Shown here one piece after another: positions 16,188-24,260 of a stretch of DNA of 64,000 bases; the stretch's first letter is position 1, and every line of letters begins with the position of its first letter. A model generated the notes under the pieces. The model had not been told where the DNA came from and searched no databases. It saw nothing but the letters and a program-made list of their open reading frames with translations. The DNA is from Maribacter polysaccharolyticus (lineage in GTDB: Bacteria > Bacteroidota > Bacteroidia > Flavobacteriales > Flavobacteriaceae): contig NZ_JARBUY010000009.1 in the NCBI RefSeq assembly GCF_028882255.1, positions 18,725 to 82,724 on the forward strand. The letters run 5' to 3'. The position numbers and the translations under genes are program-made.

Positions 16188-17246
16188 TTAGAATCCTTTG
16201 TTGCCCCTTTCGGTTTTTTCCTTTCTGATTATCTTGTTAAGGGCATCAAGGAATTCCCTCCCCTCGAATTTTTTCAATGACTTCCGGTTGTCCACTTCTA
16301 GGTTTGAGACGTAAAGGTATCCGTGATATCGTATCGTTCCATAAAGCATGACTTTTTCTTCCTCGGTAAGTTTGTACCTTGGTTTGATCTTTAATAGCCA
16401 TTTATTGGTTTCCTTGTGTTCGAAGCTGTCGAGGCTATAGGTCTTGGTGTTCTTATGGTTTTGATAGAAACTTATCGTAATCTTGTCCACGGTCTTTCCC
16501 CGGATAGGCCTTTGGGGGTCCCTAGCGGTCCCGTCCGTGTACAATATCGTATAATTGAAGCTCTTGTCGCTCAACCTGTCCAATTCCTGTTTTATGGGCC
16601 TTAAAATACGGGATTCTATTTTTGAGACATTATAGGTTTTGGGAATACCGAATTCTTTCTTGAAACTGTTCATTTTCAAAGTCCTTCCCCCTTGTTTGAA
16701 CCAATGGCTAATGAATTGGTAGAACTTGACGGTTTCCAGTCTGGAGCATTGGAAGGCAATATTGGATACATAGGGTGTGTAGCCGTGTACCAGGTCCGTA
16801 AGGAAGTGGAACCAGTCGGAACTTATATGGAATTGCACGTAGGAATTGTTCTTGGCATAAATGGGGTCTTCGATAAGGGCCGAGAACTTTTCCCCGGGAA
16901 TGGATTTTTTGACACCTTTCTCGTATATCTCCATCACCACGTCCTGGGCGATGGATTTGTCCCTAAGGTTCTTTATGGCCTCCCGGACCTTGTCGTGGTT
17001 CTTGTGTCCGTCAACCATAAAAGCACTTACCGGGTATTGGAACTGTACCCTGTTGTCAAGTTCCAATTGTGCCCCTTGGTCGGTGAATTGGTGTTTCTTT
17101 ATCATCTCCAGTATACGGAATACGATGCGCAATTCATGGATGGAATAATCGAAACTTTGTAATTGTCTTGTCAGGCTGTAGGGTTGGTTGATGTTCTTGG
17201 GTGCCGTTTTGGGGTTGTAGACCTGTAGTTGCTTTTCTTTGCTCAT
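16188..17246 (-). CDS. repB: RepB-family plasmid replication initiator
   Basis: 352 residues. The fold is that of iteron-binding Rep_3 proteins: two winged-helix halves, with FDYSIHELRIVFRILEMIKK at the start, YVQFHISSDWFHFLTDL in the middle, and SRLETVKFYQFISHWFKQGG followed by LKMNSFKKEFGIP (DNA-binding helix). It should bind the twelve iterons at 15171-16178, which begin 10 bp past its stop. The gene is transcribed toward the origin. An AT-rich stretch upstream (17290-17340) probably holds its promoter. Confidence 0.9.
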   Translation of the reverse strand: MSKEKQLQVYNPKTAPKNINQPYSLTRQLQSFDYSIHELRIVFRILEMIKKHQFTDQGAQLELDNRVQFQYPVSAFMVDGHKNHDKVREAIKNLRDKSIAQDVVMEIYEKGVKKSIPGEKFSALIEDPIYAKNNSYVQFHISSDWFHFLTDLVHGYTPYVSNIAFQCSRLETVKFYQFISHWFKQGGRTLKMNSFKKEFGIPKTYNVSKIESRILRPIKQELDRLSDKSFNYTILYTDGTARDPQRPIRGKTVDKITISFYQNHKNTKTYSLDSFEHKETNKWLLKIKPRYKLTEEEKVMLYGTIRYHGYLYVSNLEVDNRKSLKKFEGREFLDALNKIIRKEKTERGNKGF

Positions 17247-17320
17247 GACATTATTTTGTTTGGAACCATTATCCTTGTACCGATTTTTTTAACTATAAAT
17301 ACTATATTAACTATATAAAT

Positions 17321-17340
17321 AAAGTATATAAATATAATAT
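17321..17340. repeat. Shared 20-bp AT-rich motif, copy 1
   Basis: AAAGTATATAAATATAATAT also occurs at 21259-21278. Both copies lie between a PH-domain gene stop and the next minus-strand start, probably in the promoters of rep (here) and of the lipoprotein gene at 21230. Confidence 0.6.
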
Positions 17341-17347
17341 ACGATTA

Positions 17348-17866
17348 TCAATCAACTTCGTAAACCCCTTTGGTCCTACGTTCCCTTTCCACCATTTCCC
17401 TTAGTTGGTTGGGGAAACCCTTGTCATTGGATATGCCGTCCAGGGATATCCGTCTGTTGAACTTATCGGAGGTTATCAAGATAAGGTCCATAGTACCTAT
17501 CAACCTTGAGCTGAAGGATCTGAACCGTTTAAGGTCCTTTATCCTGTAATATTGCACGTAATCGTTCTCAATGGAAAAAACCCCTTTGGTAATCTCCAGG
17601 TGTTCATCCTTGAACAGGTACCTGGTGTTGTACAGGTAGATGACCTTATAAGCATAGATGAGCAAAGTAAGGACGAAGCCAATCGTTGCTAAAAAGGAAA
17701 GTGCCCAATTGTCACCTAGGCCCGAAACGGGGATATAGGGAATCGCCAATTTTACTAACAACCCTATGATGGGCCAATGGACAAACTTCAACATGGCGTA
17801 ATGCAGTTGTGGCCTATGTAGCCTTTCAGTGGATGTTGAATCGTTGATGTTCATTAGATTTTCCAT
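17348..17866 (-). CDS. PH-domain membrane protein, paralog 1
   Basis: 172 residues. Two membrane helices (about 30-50 and 58-80), then a bacterial PH-like domain (NTRYLFKDEHLEITKGVFSI .. YYRIKDLKRFRSF .. GTMDLILITSD). The ending KGVYEVD is nearly the same as in the paralog at 21343-21855 (KGVYEID). Related proteins (YdbT/YdbS type) are membrane-bound with unknown ligands. Cotranscription with the ParA pair upstream is possible. Confidence 0.75.
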   Translation of the reverse strand: MENLMNINDSTSTERLHRPQLHYAMLKFVHWPIIGLLVKLAIPYIPVSGLGDNWALSFLATIGFVLTLLIYAYKVIYLYNTRYLFKDEHLEITKGVFSIENDYVQYYRIKDLKRFRSFSSRLIGTMDLILITSDKFNRRISLDGISNDKGFPNQLREMVERERRTKGVYEVD

Positions 17867-17952
17867 AATGCTTATGCCTGGAGTTTGGATGCCCCTCGCT
17901 ATAAAACGGGGCTTCTAAACTATAGGGATATAGTTAATAAATATTATATACA

Positions 17953-18609
17953 TTAAATAGATTTATATCGTTCGACGATGGCGGTAAGGTCGTTCTCGAC
18001 CATATCCACGAAATCGTAGAGAAAGAACTTCGTACTTAGGTTCTCGTTCATGGTGTCCCCGTCCATAAGGGCATGGCTATAGATGATGTTAATATAATCC
18101 TGATAGGTATTGGAATCGAGCTCGATTACCAATTTCTCCTTGTCCCCACCTTTGGGATACCTGTCGGAGGCCGGTCTTTTACCCCTTCGTTGTATATAAC
18201 GCACGAATTCCTCTCCCGCTATATTGTAAGTACCCTCTTCACTCATTCTTTCCACATAGAAGGCCACGCACAAACGGAAGAAATCCTTTTTATGGTATTT
18301 GAAATCCGCCATTCCCCTCAATAGGTCCAAAGCCAAGTTGTTGAATCTGTTTTTCAAGTTGCGATGGACTTCCCAATTGAAGAGCTTACTGTCCTTTGCT
18401 TTGGCCTTGGTTCCTGTGGTGCTTTTCACCGCTCTTTTTGTGTCCTCTCCCTTTTCCAAAGTCCTGCTCCGATCTTTTGGTAATTCAATGACCACCTTTT
18501 CTTCATAACCCTTGTCCGCCGGATTTTTCCGTTGCCTTGCCCTTTCCACGTTCCCCAAGGGAAGTGTGAACTCCTCGTTACTAATTCCTTGTTTCGCTGA
18601 TTTAGCCAT
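17953..18609 (-). CDS. Probable partner of ParA (centromere-binding candidate)
   Basis: 218 residues, basic N-terminus (ARQRKNPADKG, TKAKAKDSKLF) then a helical core (FNNLALDLLRGMADFKYHKKD, RLCVAFYVERMSEEG). Its ATG overlaps the end of the ParA gene by 8 nt, the usual arrangement of a ParA partner. It has no ParB motif, so it may be a non-homologous centromere-binding protein. The true ParB is at 5142-6845, so the pairing is uncertain. Confidence 0.6.
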   Translation of the reverse strand: MAKSAKQGISNEEFTLPLGNVERARQRKNPADKGYEEKVVIELPKDRSRTLEKGEDTKRAVKSTTGTKAKAKDSKLFNWEVHRNLKNRFNNLALDLLRGMADFKYHKKDFFRLCVAFYVERMSEEGTYNIAGEEFVRYIQRRGKRPASDRYPKGGDKEKLVIELDSNTYQDYINIIYSHALMDGDTMNENLSTKFFLYDFVDMVENDLTAIVERYKSI

Positions 18610-19348
18610 AATTCTCCATTTTTTCTAATAATTCCGTTATAAGCCTATTGTAATCCTGCCCTGCCCTTGAATGTGGCCTGTGTTGGAATATCGTAAGGCC
18701 TTTTTCCACGGCCTTTTCGATTTCCACGTCCGTTCTTATGAAATTCTTGAACAACAGGTCGCCGGCACCCTTGTCCAACATTTCCCTGTATTTGGTGATG
18801 CCCTTTCGTGTAACCAGTACATTGGTAAAAAAGAAACCCAGGAACTTAAGCTCCGGATTGTGCTTTTCGATATGGTCGAAAACACTTCCCAAGAAAGAAT
18901 TGGCGTTCTTGACCGGATATGCTTTTGCTTCAATGGGTATCAAAAAATAATCGCAGGCCAAAAGGGCTATTTCCGCCGGGGTCAATTCCATACTGTTGAT
19001 AGTCGCCGGTGGCGTATCGATCATGATGTAATCGAAATGTTCCTTTAAGGGCTCTATGGCCTCTTTCAGGATTGCACGGTCATATCTAGAGGCGATGAAA
19101 TCGGAAGACCCAGGAAGTACGTGAAAACCCATGGCTTTTTGCCTTAGTTTAAGGTTCCCCGTTCCCTTTAGAAAATCCTCGACGTTATAGGAATATTCAC
19201 GAATGCCTGTACCAAAGGTAAGGTCGCATTGGGGATCCAGGTCTATCATCAGTACCTTTTTCCCGCTCTGGGCAAGTCCCGCACCAATATGGATGGTGTT
19301 GGTGGTCTTTCCCACACCACCCTTCCTGTTCACTACTGCTAATACCAT
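18602..19348 (-). CDS. parA: ParA-family partition ATPase
   Basis: 248 residues. Deviant Walker A KGGVGKTT (9-16), MIDLDPQCDLT (switch region), and Walker B-like DYIMIDTPPA. The C-terminal region ends with ERGL-like helix VEKGLTIFQHRPHSRAGQDY typical of Soj/ParA. It drives plasmid segregation with a ParB or similar partner. First gene of the minus-strand group 19348-17348. An AT-rich divergent region separates it from 19506. Confidence 0.92.
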   Translation of the reverse strand: MVLAVVNRKGGVGKTTNTIHIGAGLAQSGKKVLMIDLDPQCDLTFGTGIREYSYNVEDFLKGTGNLKLRQKAMGFHVLPGSSDFIASRYDRAILKEAIEPLKEHFDYIMIDTPPATINSMELTPAEIALLACDYFLIPIEAKAYPVKNANSFLGSVFDHIEKHNPELKFLGFFFTNVLVTRKGITKYREMLDKGAGDLLFKNFIRTDVEIEKAVEKGLTIFQHRPHSRAGQDYNRLITELLEKMENYG

Positions 19349-19505
19349 AATTAAGTTTATTTATAAAGATTATATAGTACAAATATATTATAAAGATAAT
19401 AAAGTATATAAAGTTATTAAAGCAAATATAGTTAATATAGTTCAAAGTAATATATAGTAATTATATATTTTTTATTACTTTGGATTGAATTTATACACTT
19501 ATTAT
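19349..19505. promoter_or_regulatory. AT-rich divergent promoter region
   Basis: Very AT-rich, with repeated TATAGT/ATAGTTAA words and an AATAAAGTATATAAAG stretch (about 19398-19413) resembling the 20-bp motif at 17321 and 21259. It should hold the promoters of parA (minus) and of the secreted-protein pair (plus; TTACTTTGG at 19476 resembles a -7 box). Confidence 0.45.
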
Positions 19506-20336
19506 ATGAAAACTATTTTCTTGTCACTTCTTTTGTTCGTGGGATTTTCCGTCTTTTCCCAAGTGGATGAGGACCCCTGGAGCGATTTTGAGGACGACCC
19601 AACCGATGAGACCGCTCCTGAAATCGAACCCGATGTCGACCAGGATACGAGGGATCGGCTTTATTATTTGGCGGCCAACGAGAACACCAGTGGTTACGAA
19701 ATAACTCCCGAGGCAGTTGATTATCTACTAGAACATGGGATAAGCCCTTTTGTCATGGAACAATATTTGGCAGGGGAGGCACCCTTGGCCATTAACGACA
19801 TCATAGAGGACCATCTCTATGATTACGAACGCCAGGTGGCGGACCAGGTCTTCGAGGACATCACCGATGGTGACGACACCTTTGATTTCGAATTGTTGGA
19901 GCATCTGAATCCTGAGGACATGGAGGAGGCCCAATCGGCCATGGACGAATTTATCTCTTCGGTCGAGGCACCAAACATCGACCCCATGAAAATGGACGCA
20001 ACCTATATAAAGGAACGTTTTCTGGTCTTCATAGAGGCAAATAAGAAATATATTTTGAGACATGCCGAGTATATAGTGGTGTTCAACCTGATATTGGATC
20101 TTGTGAACAATGATGTCAATATAGCCGAGCTCATGAGAATCGCACAGCTTCCGGACACTTCGATTCTGGGCAATCCTTTGGAACGCACCTATGACCGACA
20201 TATTACCGAACACCTGGAACATTTCAAGAATGCCATTCCAGGTGAAAGATTGGAGCAACTCAGCATTTCATTTGAGAACGGGATACTGGAGAATTTCGAC
20301 CCCAAATTATCCGAAATCATATTAAATGAATACTAA
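19506..20336 (+). CDS. Secreted acidic helical protein
   Basis: 276 residues from ATG at 19506 (a GTG/TTG-type extension to 19485 is unneeded). A clear signal peptide MKTIFLSLLLFVGFSVFSQ is followed by a very acidic segment (DEDPWSDFEDDPTDE) and then repeated short helices (EITPEAVDYLLEHGISPF). No known family. It overlaps the next secreted-protein gene by 11 nt, so they are cotranscribed. Confidence 0.75.
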   Translation: MKTIFLSLLLFVGFSVFSQVDEDPWSDFEDDPTDETAPEIEPDVDQDTRDRLYYLAANENTSGYEITPEAVDYLLEHGISPFVMEQYLAGEAPLAINDIIEDHLYDYERQVADQVFEDITDGDDTFDFELLEHLNPEDMEEAQSAMDEFISSVEAPNIDPMKMDATYIKERFLVFIEANKKYILRHAEYIVVFNLILDLVNNDVNIAELMRIAQLPDTSILGNPLERTYDRHITEHLEHFKNAIPGERLEQLSISFENGILENFDPKLSEIILNEY

Positions 20337-20787
20337 ACTCATTCTAAGGCCCCTTATGGGCCTCGTATTTCTTACGACCGTCAATGTATGGTCTCAACAG
20401 GATAAAGGCCCTGAAGAGGCCCTATTCGACTTATATCGCGAGAATATCGAGCAATGGAAGGGTTCTAAGGAGGTCCGCGATCTGGTAGAGCGTTATCCTG
20501 ACCTGGAAAAGGTCGTTGATAAATTGGATCATGAACAACTCGATCAAAGTGACAATTATGCAGTGATGGGCTTTATGGAAATGTTGGTGGACGAAAGGCT
20601 TTTGGATGATCAGATCGATATGTTGGTCGAGGTACTGAGTCCGGAGAACGTTTCTTTTATCGAGGACCTGTACTGGAGGATTATAGAATCCCCCAGTTCT
20701 AAAAAAGTCGCCGACCTTTTAGTTGAGCACCTTTTGGACGCCAAGGAGAAGTTGGAAATAGAAATACAAGGCCTGGAACGTAATTAA
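20326..20787 (+). CDS. Secreted helical protein, 153 aa
   Basis: Signal peptide (MNTKLILRPLMGLVFLTTVNVWSQ) then a helical acidic domain (DLYRENIEQWKGSKEVRDLV, MDE-like LVDERLLDDQIDMLVEVL). Second gene of the plus-strand pair. Convergent with the lipoprotein gene 20784-21230, overlapping by 4 nt. Function unknown. Confidence 0.7.
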   Translation: MNTKLILRPLMGLVFLTTVNVWSQQDKGPEEALFDLYRENIEQWKGSKEVRDLVERYPDLEKVVDKLDHEQLDQSDNYAVMGFMEMLVDERLLDDQIDMLVEVLSPENVSFIEDLYWRIIESPSSKKVADLLVEHLLDAKEKLEIEIQGLERN

Positions 20788-21230
20788 TAATCAGCGGGAT
20801 CTAGATCAAAAGTTTCTATTTTGGGTTCGCCATCCTCTGTTTGCTGGATAATTCTCTCCCAAATGGTTTCCCCGTCCAGTTGGATCTTGATCTCCAATGT
20901 CATTTCCCCTGCAGTGACCAGTCCGATTTTCATATCTCCAACCCGAACACTTCCGGAAAGTTGGGTGGCCTTATCGGTAGATTTCAAGCTGCAGCTTTCA
21001 AAGTCATTCAATAGATAATTGACGAGCAGGTCCTGGGTCTGGCCCGAACAATCGATAAAATCACTGTCCGTCATGTTACCTGCGATTATACATCGATAGG
21101 ATTGGTAGTCACCGGTCTGTGTAATATTGATGGTGAAGAGCCCACTATCGATTTCCTGGGATGGGGAATCGTTATCGGAACAGGCGTTTAAGCTGATGAT
21201 GGCGGCTAGGCCTAGAATAAGTTTCTTCAT
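20784..21230 (-). CDS. Lipoprotein, 148 aa
   Basis: Lipoprotein signal MKKLILGLAAIISLNAC (Cys17) followed by a beta-rich domain with three cysteines (YRCIIAGN, IDCSGQ, ESCSLKS), consistent with disulfides outside the cytoplasm. No family recognised. Its promoter probably includes the AT-rich 20-bp motif at 21259-21278 shared with the rep upstream region. Confidence 0.7.
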   Translation of the reverse strand: MKKLILGLAAIISLNACSDNDSPSQEIDSGLFTINITQTGDYQSYRCIIAGNMTDSDFIDCSGQTQDLLVNYLLNDFESCSLKSTDKATQLSGSVRVGDMKIGLVTAGEMTLEIKIQLDGETIWERIIQQTEDGEPKIETFDLDPADY

Positions 21231-21258
21231 GATTGTAATGTATAATAATATAGTTAAT

Positions 21259-21278
21259 AAAGTATATAAATATAATAT
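21259..21278. repeat. Shared 20-bp AT-rich motif, copy 2
   Basis: Exact match to 17321-17340. As there, it lies between a PH-domain gene and the next minus-strand start codon. Confidence 0.6.
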
Positions 21279-21342
21279 AGTAAATCTTGTTTTCGATGTA
21301 TGAACAATTTACGTATCCAATGGGGTCTAAGGTTTTTTGTGT

Positions 21343-21855
21343 TCAATCTATTTCATAAACACCTTTTCGCTGTCGGTTCTTCTCGACCAGTTCCCGCAAC
21401 ACTTCATGTATATTGGAGTAGGGGATGGCGAACATCAATAAAACCGGATGGGACTTGTCAGAGGTGATAAGGGAAAGGTTCTGTGCTATAAGCAACCTGA
21501 TCAAAAAAGGTCGTTTTATCATAAGGTCCTTTACCCTATACAATTCGACAAAATCTGAATTCACGCTGAAAACACCCCTGACATATTCTATTTGCTCATG
21601 GGTGATGTTGAATCGATGTGATAGGATATACAGTACCTTATAAATATAATAGACGAATGCTAAAACCCCGATGCCAAGGGCGTAGGGGTAGAGTTCTGTT
21701 AAGTCGTAGGTTGACCAAAGGAGGTCCGTTTTCTGAAGGTGGTCCGCCCCGATGAAAAGTATGATCAGAATGCACCATGTGAACATCAGTGGCATTATGG
21801 GTTTTAAGATCGCGTAAAACTTAACGGGGCTCAAGGTGATGGTTTTCTGTCGCAT
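21343..21855 (-). CDS. PH-domain membrane protein, paralog 2
   Basis: 170 residues, same plan as 17348-17866: two membrane helices (MPLMFTWCILIILFIGAD; YALGIGVLAFVYYIYKVLYI), then the PH-like domain (ITHEQIEYVRGVFSVNSDFV, LYRVKDLMIKRPFL) and the closing KGVYEID. The two copies are clearly homologous but well diverged. It overlaps the 3' end of 21831-22532, so it is cotranscribed with that gene. Confidence 0.75.
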   Translation of the reverse strand: MRQKTITLSPVKFYAILKPIMPLMFTWCILIILFIGADHLQKTDLLWSTYDLTELYPYALGIGVLAFVYYIYKVLYILSHRFNITHEQIEYVRGVFSVNSDFVELYRVKDLMIKRPFLIRLLIAQNLSLITSDKSHPVLLMFAIPYSNIHEVLRELVEKNRQRKGVYEID

Positions 21856-22532
21856 AATATTTTTTTAAATGATTTTTGTTTCAATGTGGGTTTCTGCGTT
21901 GTTGGGCCCTTCCCATATCTTCCCCCGAAAAAATCCCGTACCAGGCCTCTAAGGGAAAAATGTTCGTAGTACTTCGATTTTCCCCTATCGTTTACCACCT
22001 TGATGCCCTGAAGTCCATAAGATATCTTGACTTTTTTATCTCTATTGGTGTACAGAAGGTAATATTGAGCATCCTGTAGGGCAGCTAATTGTCCGTTCCC
22101 GAAACAACAGATCGGTCTGGCCGAAGGATAATAGGCGCGTACCATTTCCACATGGCAAGAGGTAAAGGTCTTGGGCAGGACTACGATAGAGGTGAAACAG
22201 TCAATTGGGCCGTTTAACTCTATATAGGCCAAGGCCTCAAGCGGTTCGTTGAAAACAATGACCTTTGAAACGATATGGAGGAGTCTATCGGATGTCCACA
22301 TGATTCCCGCTATATTGACGTCATAATGGACTAACCGCTCGAATTCCGAGTTCATTTTAAGTTTATGCCCGATCTTTCCGGATATCGGATCCACAAATGA
22401 AAAAAGGATGTTGATTATCCCTCTCTCGTCGGATTCAAGTTCTATGAACCTAACAAAGTAATCCAAGGATCTTTCGGTTAAGCCGATTGACCTTAAAAAA
22501 GGGTGTTGGGGTATATCAATATTGCATTGCAT
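21831..22532 (-). CDS. Hypothetical protein, 233 aa
   Basis: Soluble protein (MQCNIDIPQHPFLRSIG). It contains a glycine-poor core with ALAYIELNGPIDCFTSIVVLP and PICCFGNGQLAALQD, and a basic tail (QKPTLKQKSFKKIL). The middle part could be a small nucleotide-binding or toprim-like fold, but I cannot support this. It overlaps the upstream 22516-23304 gene by 17 nt and the downstream PH gene by 25 nt, so the three form one unit. Confidence 0.6.
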   Translation of the reverse strand: MQCNIDIPQHPFLRSIGLTERSLDYFVRFIELESDERGIINILFSFVDPISGKIGHKLKMNSEFERLVHYDVNIAGIMWTSDRLLHIVSKVIVFNEPLEALAYIELNGPIDCFTSIVVLPKTFTSCHVEMVRAYYPSARPICCFGNGQLAALQDAQYYLLYTNRDKKVKISYGLQGIKVVNDRGKSKYYEHFSLRGLVRDFFGGRYGKGPTTQKPTLKQKSFKKILCDRKPSP

Positions 22533-23304
22533 TGTTCGTGCTTGATTGGATCGCCATATCCTTTTGTGCCCCCTGTTTCATAATAGAGGAAAGGTTTTCC
22601 TTTGAAATGTCGATGGTCTTACCGGGTTCGTTCTTTTCGGCAATGGACACCATACCGTCGTCTTTTATGTTCTTGATCACATAATCACCGCTCTTTTGTG
22701 AAATACTGAAGGTCATGCCAACGTGTAGTGGCGTTTTCCTTTCTGATCTTTCCTGCTCCCGTAAATTATTTTGGCCCATCGAAGGGGATAGATATCCCTT
22801 GGATTGGCTAAGATCTATAAGTATGTCATTACCAACGACCCGGATGGCTTCGGACTTTCTGACCTTGTTCAGTTCTTCCTTTGTCAAGGGGAAATTGAGG
22901 TCCTTCACCGAGACCTTCAACAGTTCGTTGGTCTGTTTGTCCCTTTGAAGGATATGTTTGGAAAGTTCTCCTTTATTGTCGACCATTTCCTTGACCACAG
23001 TACCGCCCCTAACAAGTTTGTTATATTCATTGGTTGTAAGGTGGTCCACCCTTTGAAGTTCTTTTCTTATCGGGTGTATCTGTAGAGCATAGGTGTTGTC
23101 CTTCCTCAAAATGTTCGATAGTGAGAGTTTGACCATTTGGCTTTTGGTGCTTCCGTCGGGCAATGTCATATGCACCGGTAACAGGCTACTTCTTTTTCCA
23201 GACAATAGGGTAACGAGTAATTCCCTGTTCTGCAGTAGTTCCTTTTCTTTGAAACCTAAGCTTTGTAACTCTTTTGTCGGTAATTGATTTAAGGCTTTTA
23301 TCAC
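22516..23304 (-). CDS. DUF3945/DUF4099-like protein
   Basis: 262 residues from GTG at 23304 (GTG ATA AAA). The sequence pattern (LPVHMTLPDGSTKSQMVKLSL; YNKLVRGGTVVKEMVDNKGE; HVGMTFSISQKSGDYVIKNI) resembles DUF3945/DUF4099 proteins of Bacteroidota mobile elements, which have unknown function. The C-terminus is charged and helical. This assignment is from memory of the family style and is moderate at best. Confidence 0.55.
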   Translation of the reverse strand: MIKALNQLPTKELQSLGFKEKELLQNRELLVTLLSGKRSSLLPVHMTLPDGSTKSQMVKLSLSNILRKDNTYALQIHPIRKELQRVDHLTTNEYNKLVRGGTVVKEMVDNKGELSKHILQRDKQTNELLKVSVKDLNFPLTKEELNKVRKSEAIRVVGNDILIDLSQSKGYLSPSMGQNNLREQERSERKTPLHVGMTFSISQKSGDYVIKNIKDDGMVSIAEKNEPGKTIDISKENLSSIMKQGAQKDMAIQSSTNNAMQY

Positions 23305-23359
23305 TTTATTATATATTTAGGTGCTTATTTATTTACTAAATATAGTATTTTTATATATT

Positions 23360-23932
23360 ATGATAAAGTTTTATGTGATAATTTTATTGTCAACCTCTCT
23401 TTGCAGTGCCCAGTTCAATACGGTGAAACCAAGCAGGTCAATGGTCCTGGTACCAAATCTCTCGGTTGGGGAGAATCGGGCAAGCATGGAAGATCAAATA
23501 GGGGAGGGGGATGTTTTTGACCCCTATTTTGCTTTGCCCTTGGATACTATAAGAGTCAATAGTGGTTATGGGTTCAGGGTGCATCCGATTTCCGGTGTCC
23601 ATAAGAAGCACCAAGGGATAGACCTATATTCCAACGGTTCCATGGTCTATTCCGTGATCGATGGGGTAGTGGGCCGATTGGGTTACGAAAAAGGTTATGG
23701 CCTTCATATAAAGGTCGAGGGTCTAGGTTTTTCTTTCCTTTACGCCCATCTTTCCCAGGTATATGTGTCTGAAGGGGATGTCCTAGAAGCTGGTCAGTTG
23801 ATTGCCAAAACCGGTAGTACCGGCTCCTCGACCGGTGACCATCTTCATTTTGAGGTTCTTTTCGACAATGAGCACCTGGATCCGGTAAGGTTCATAAGGA
23901 ATCTTCTTCGGATGAACGTATTGAATCCGTGA
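23360..23932 (+). CDS. Secreted M23 (LytM) peptidoglycan peptidase
   Basis: 190 residues from ATG at 23360 (an upstream in-frame Met at 23321 is in the AT-rich promoter). Signal peptide MIKFYVIILLSTSLCSAQ. M23 motifs: H84xxxD88 in HKKHQGID, His130 in LYAHLS, HLH at 161-163. It cleaves peptidoglycan cross-links; next to a T4SS it probably opens the wall for the transfer channel. It is transcribed opposite to the tra genes and its end overlaps the XRE gene. Confidence 0.9.
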   Translation: MIKFYVIILLSTSLCSAQFNTVKPSRSMVLVPNLSVGENRASMEDQIGEGDVFDPYFALPLDTIRVNSGYGFRVHPISGVHKKHQGIDLYSNGSMVYSVIDGVVGRLGYEKGYGLHIKVEGLGFSFLYAHLSQVYVSEGDVLEAGQLIAKTGSTGSSTGDHLHFEVLFDNEHLDPVRFIRNLLRMNVLNP

Positions 23933-24260
23933 TACGGTCGATTTTTTCGGACAGATCATTTTTCAGATCGATCAATTGTCTTGTGGTAATGGCATTGTGG
24001 AGGCTCATCCTATCCTTTTCGTCCTTGATCTGTACCACGGTAAAATTGTCCGTTAAGAGATTGTCCAAATGGAAATGCTCGGAAAAATAATTGACCAGGC
24101 TTATAAAGGTATCGACCGAGAATTGGGCCTTTGTTTCCATAAGGGATATGGTATTCTGGTTGGTCGCCCCGATTATCTTTGCCAGTTCCGCTTGGCTAAT
24201 ACCCAAGGTTTTTCTGAAATGAAGCATTCTTTGAGCTATCTTCTCCCTATCTATCGGCAT
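23892..24260 (-). CDS. XRE-family HTH regulator
   Basis: 122 residues from ATG at 24260 (MPIDREKIAQRML); a longer frame to 24296 lies inside the coupling-protein gene. HTH: LGISQAELAKIIGATNQNTISLMET. The C-terminal helix (LKNDLSEKIDRITDSIRSSE) may dimerise. It is the last gene of the tra run (overlapping the coupling protein by 14 nt) and may control transfer. Confidence 0.8.
   Translation of the reverse strand: MPIDREKIAQRMLHFRKTLGISQAELAKIIGATNQNTISLMETKAQFSVDTFISLVNYFSEHFHLDNLLTDNFTVVQIKDEKDRMSLHNAITTRQLIDLKNDLSEKIDRITDSIRSSEEDSL

Noticed and set aside
16692..17162. 156-codon plus-strand frame
   Set aside because: Antisense shadow of the rep gene.
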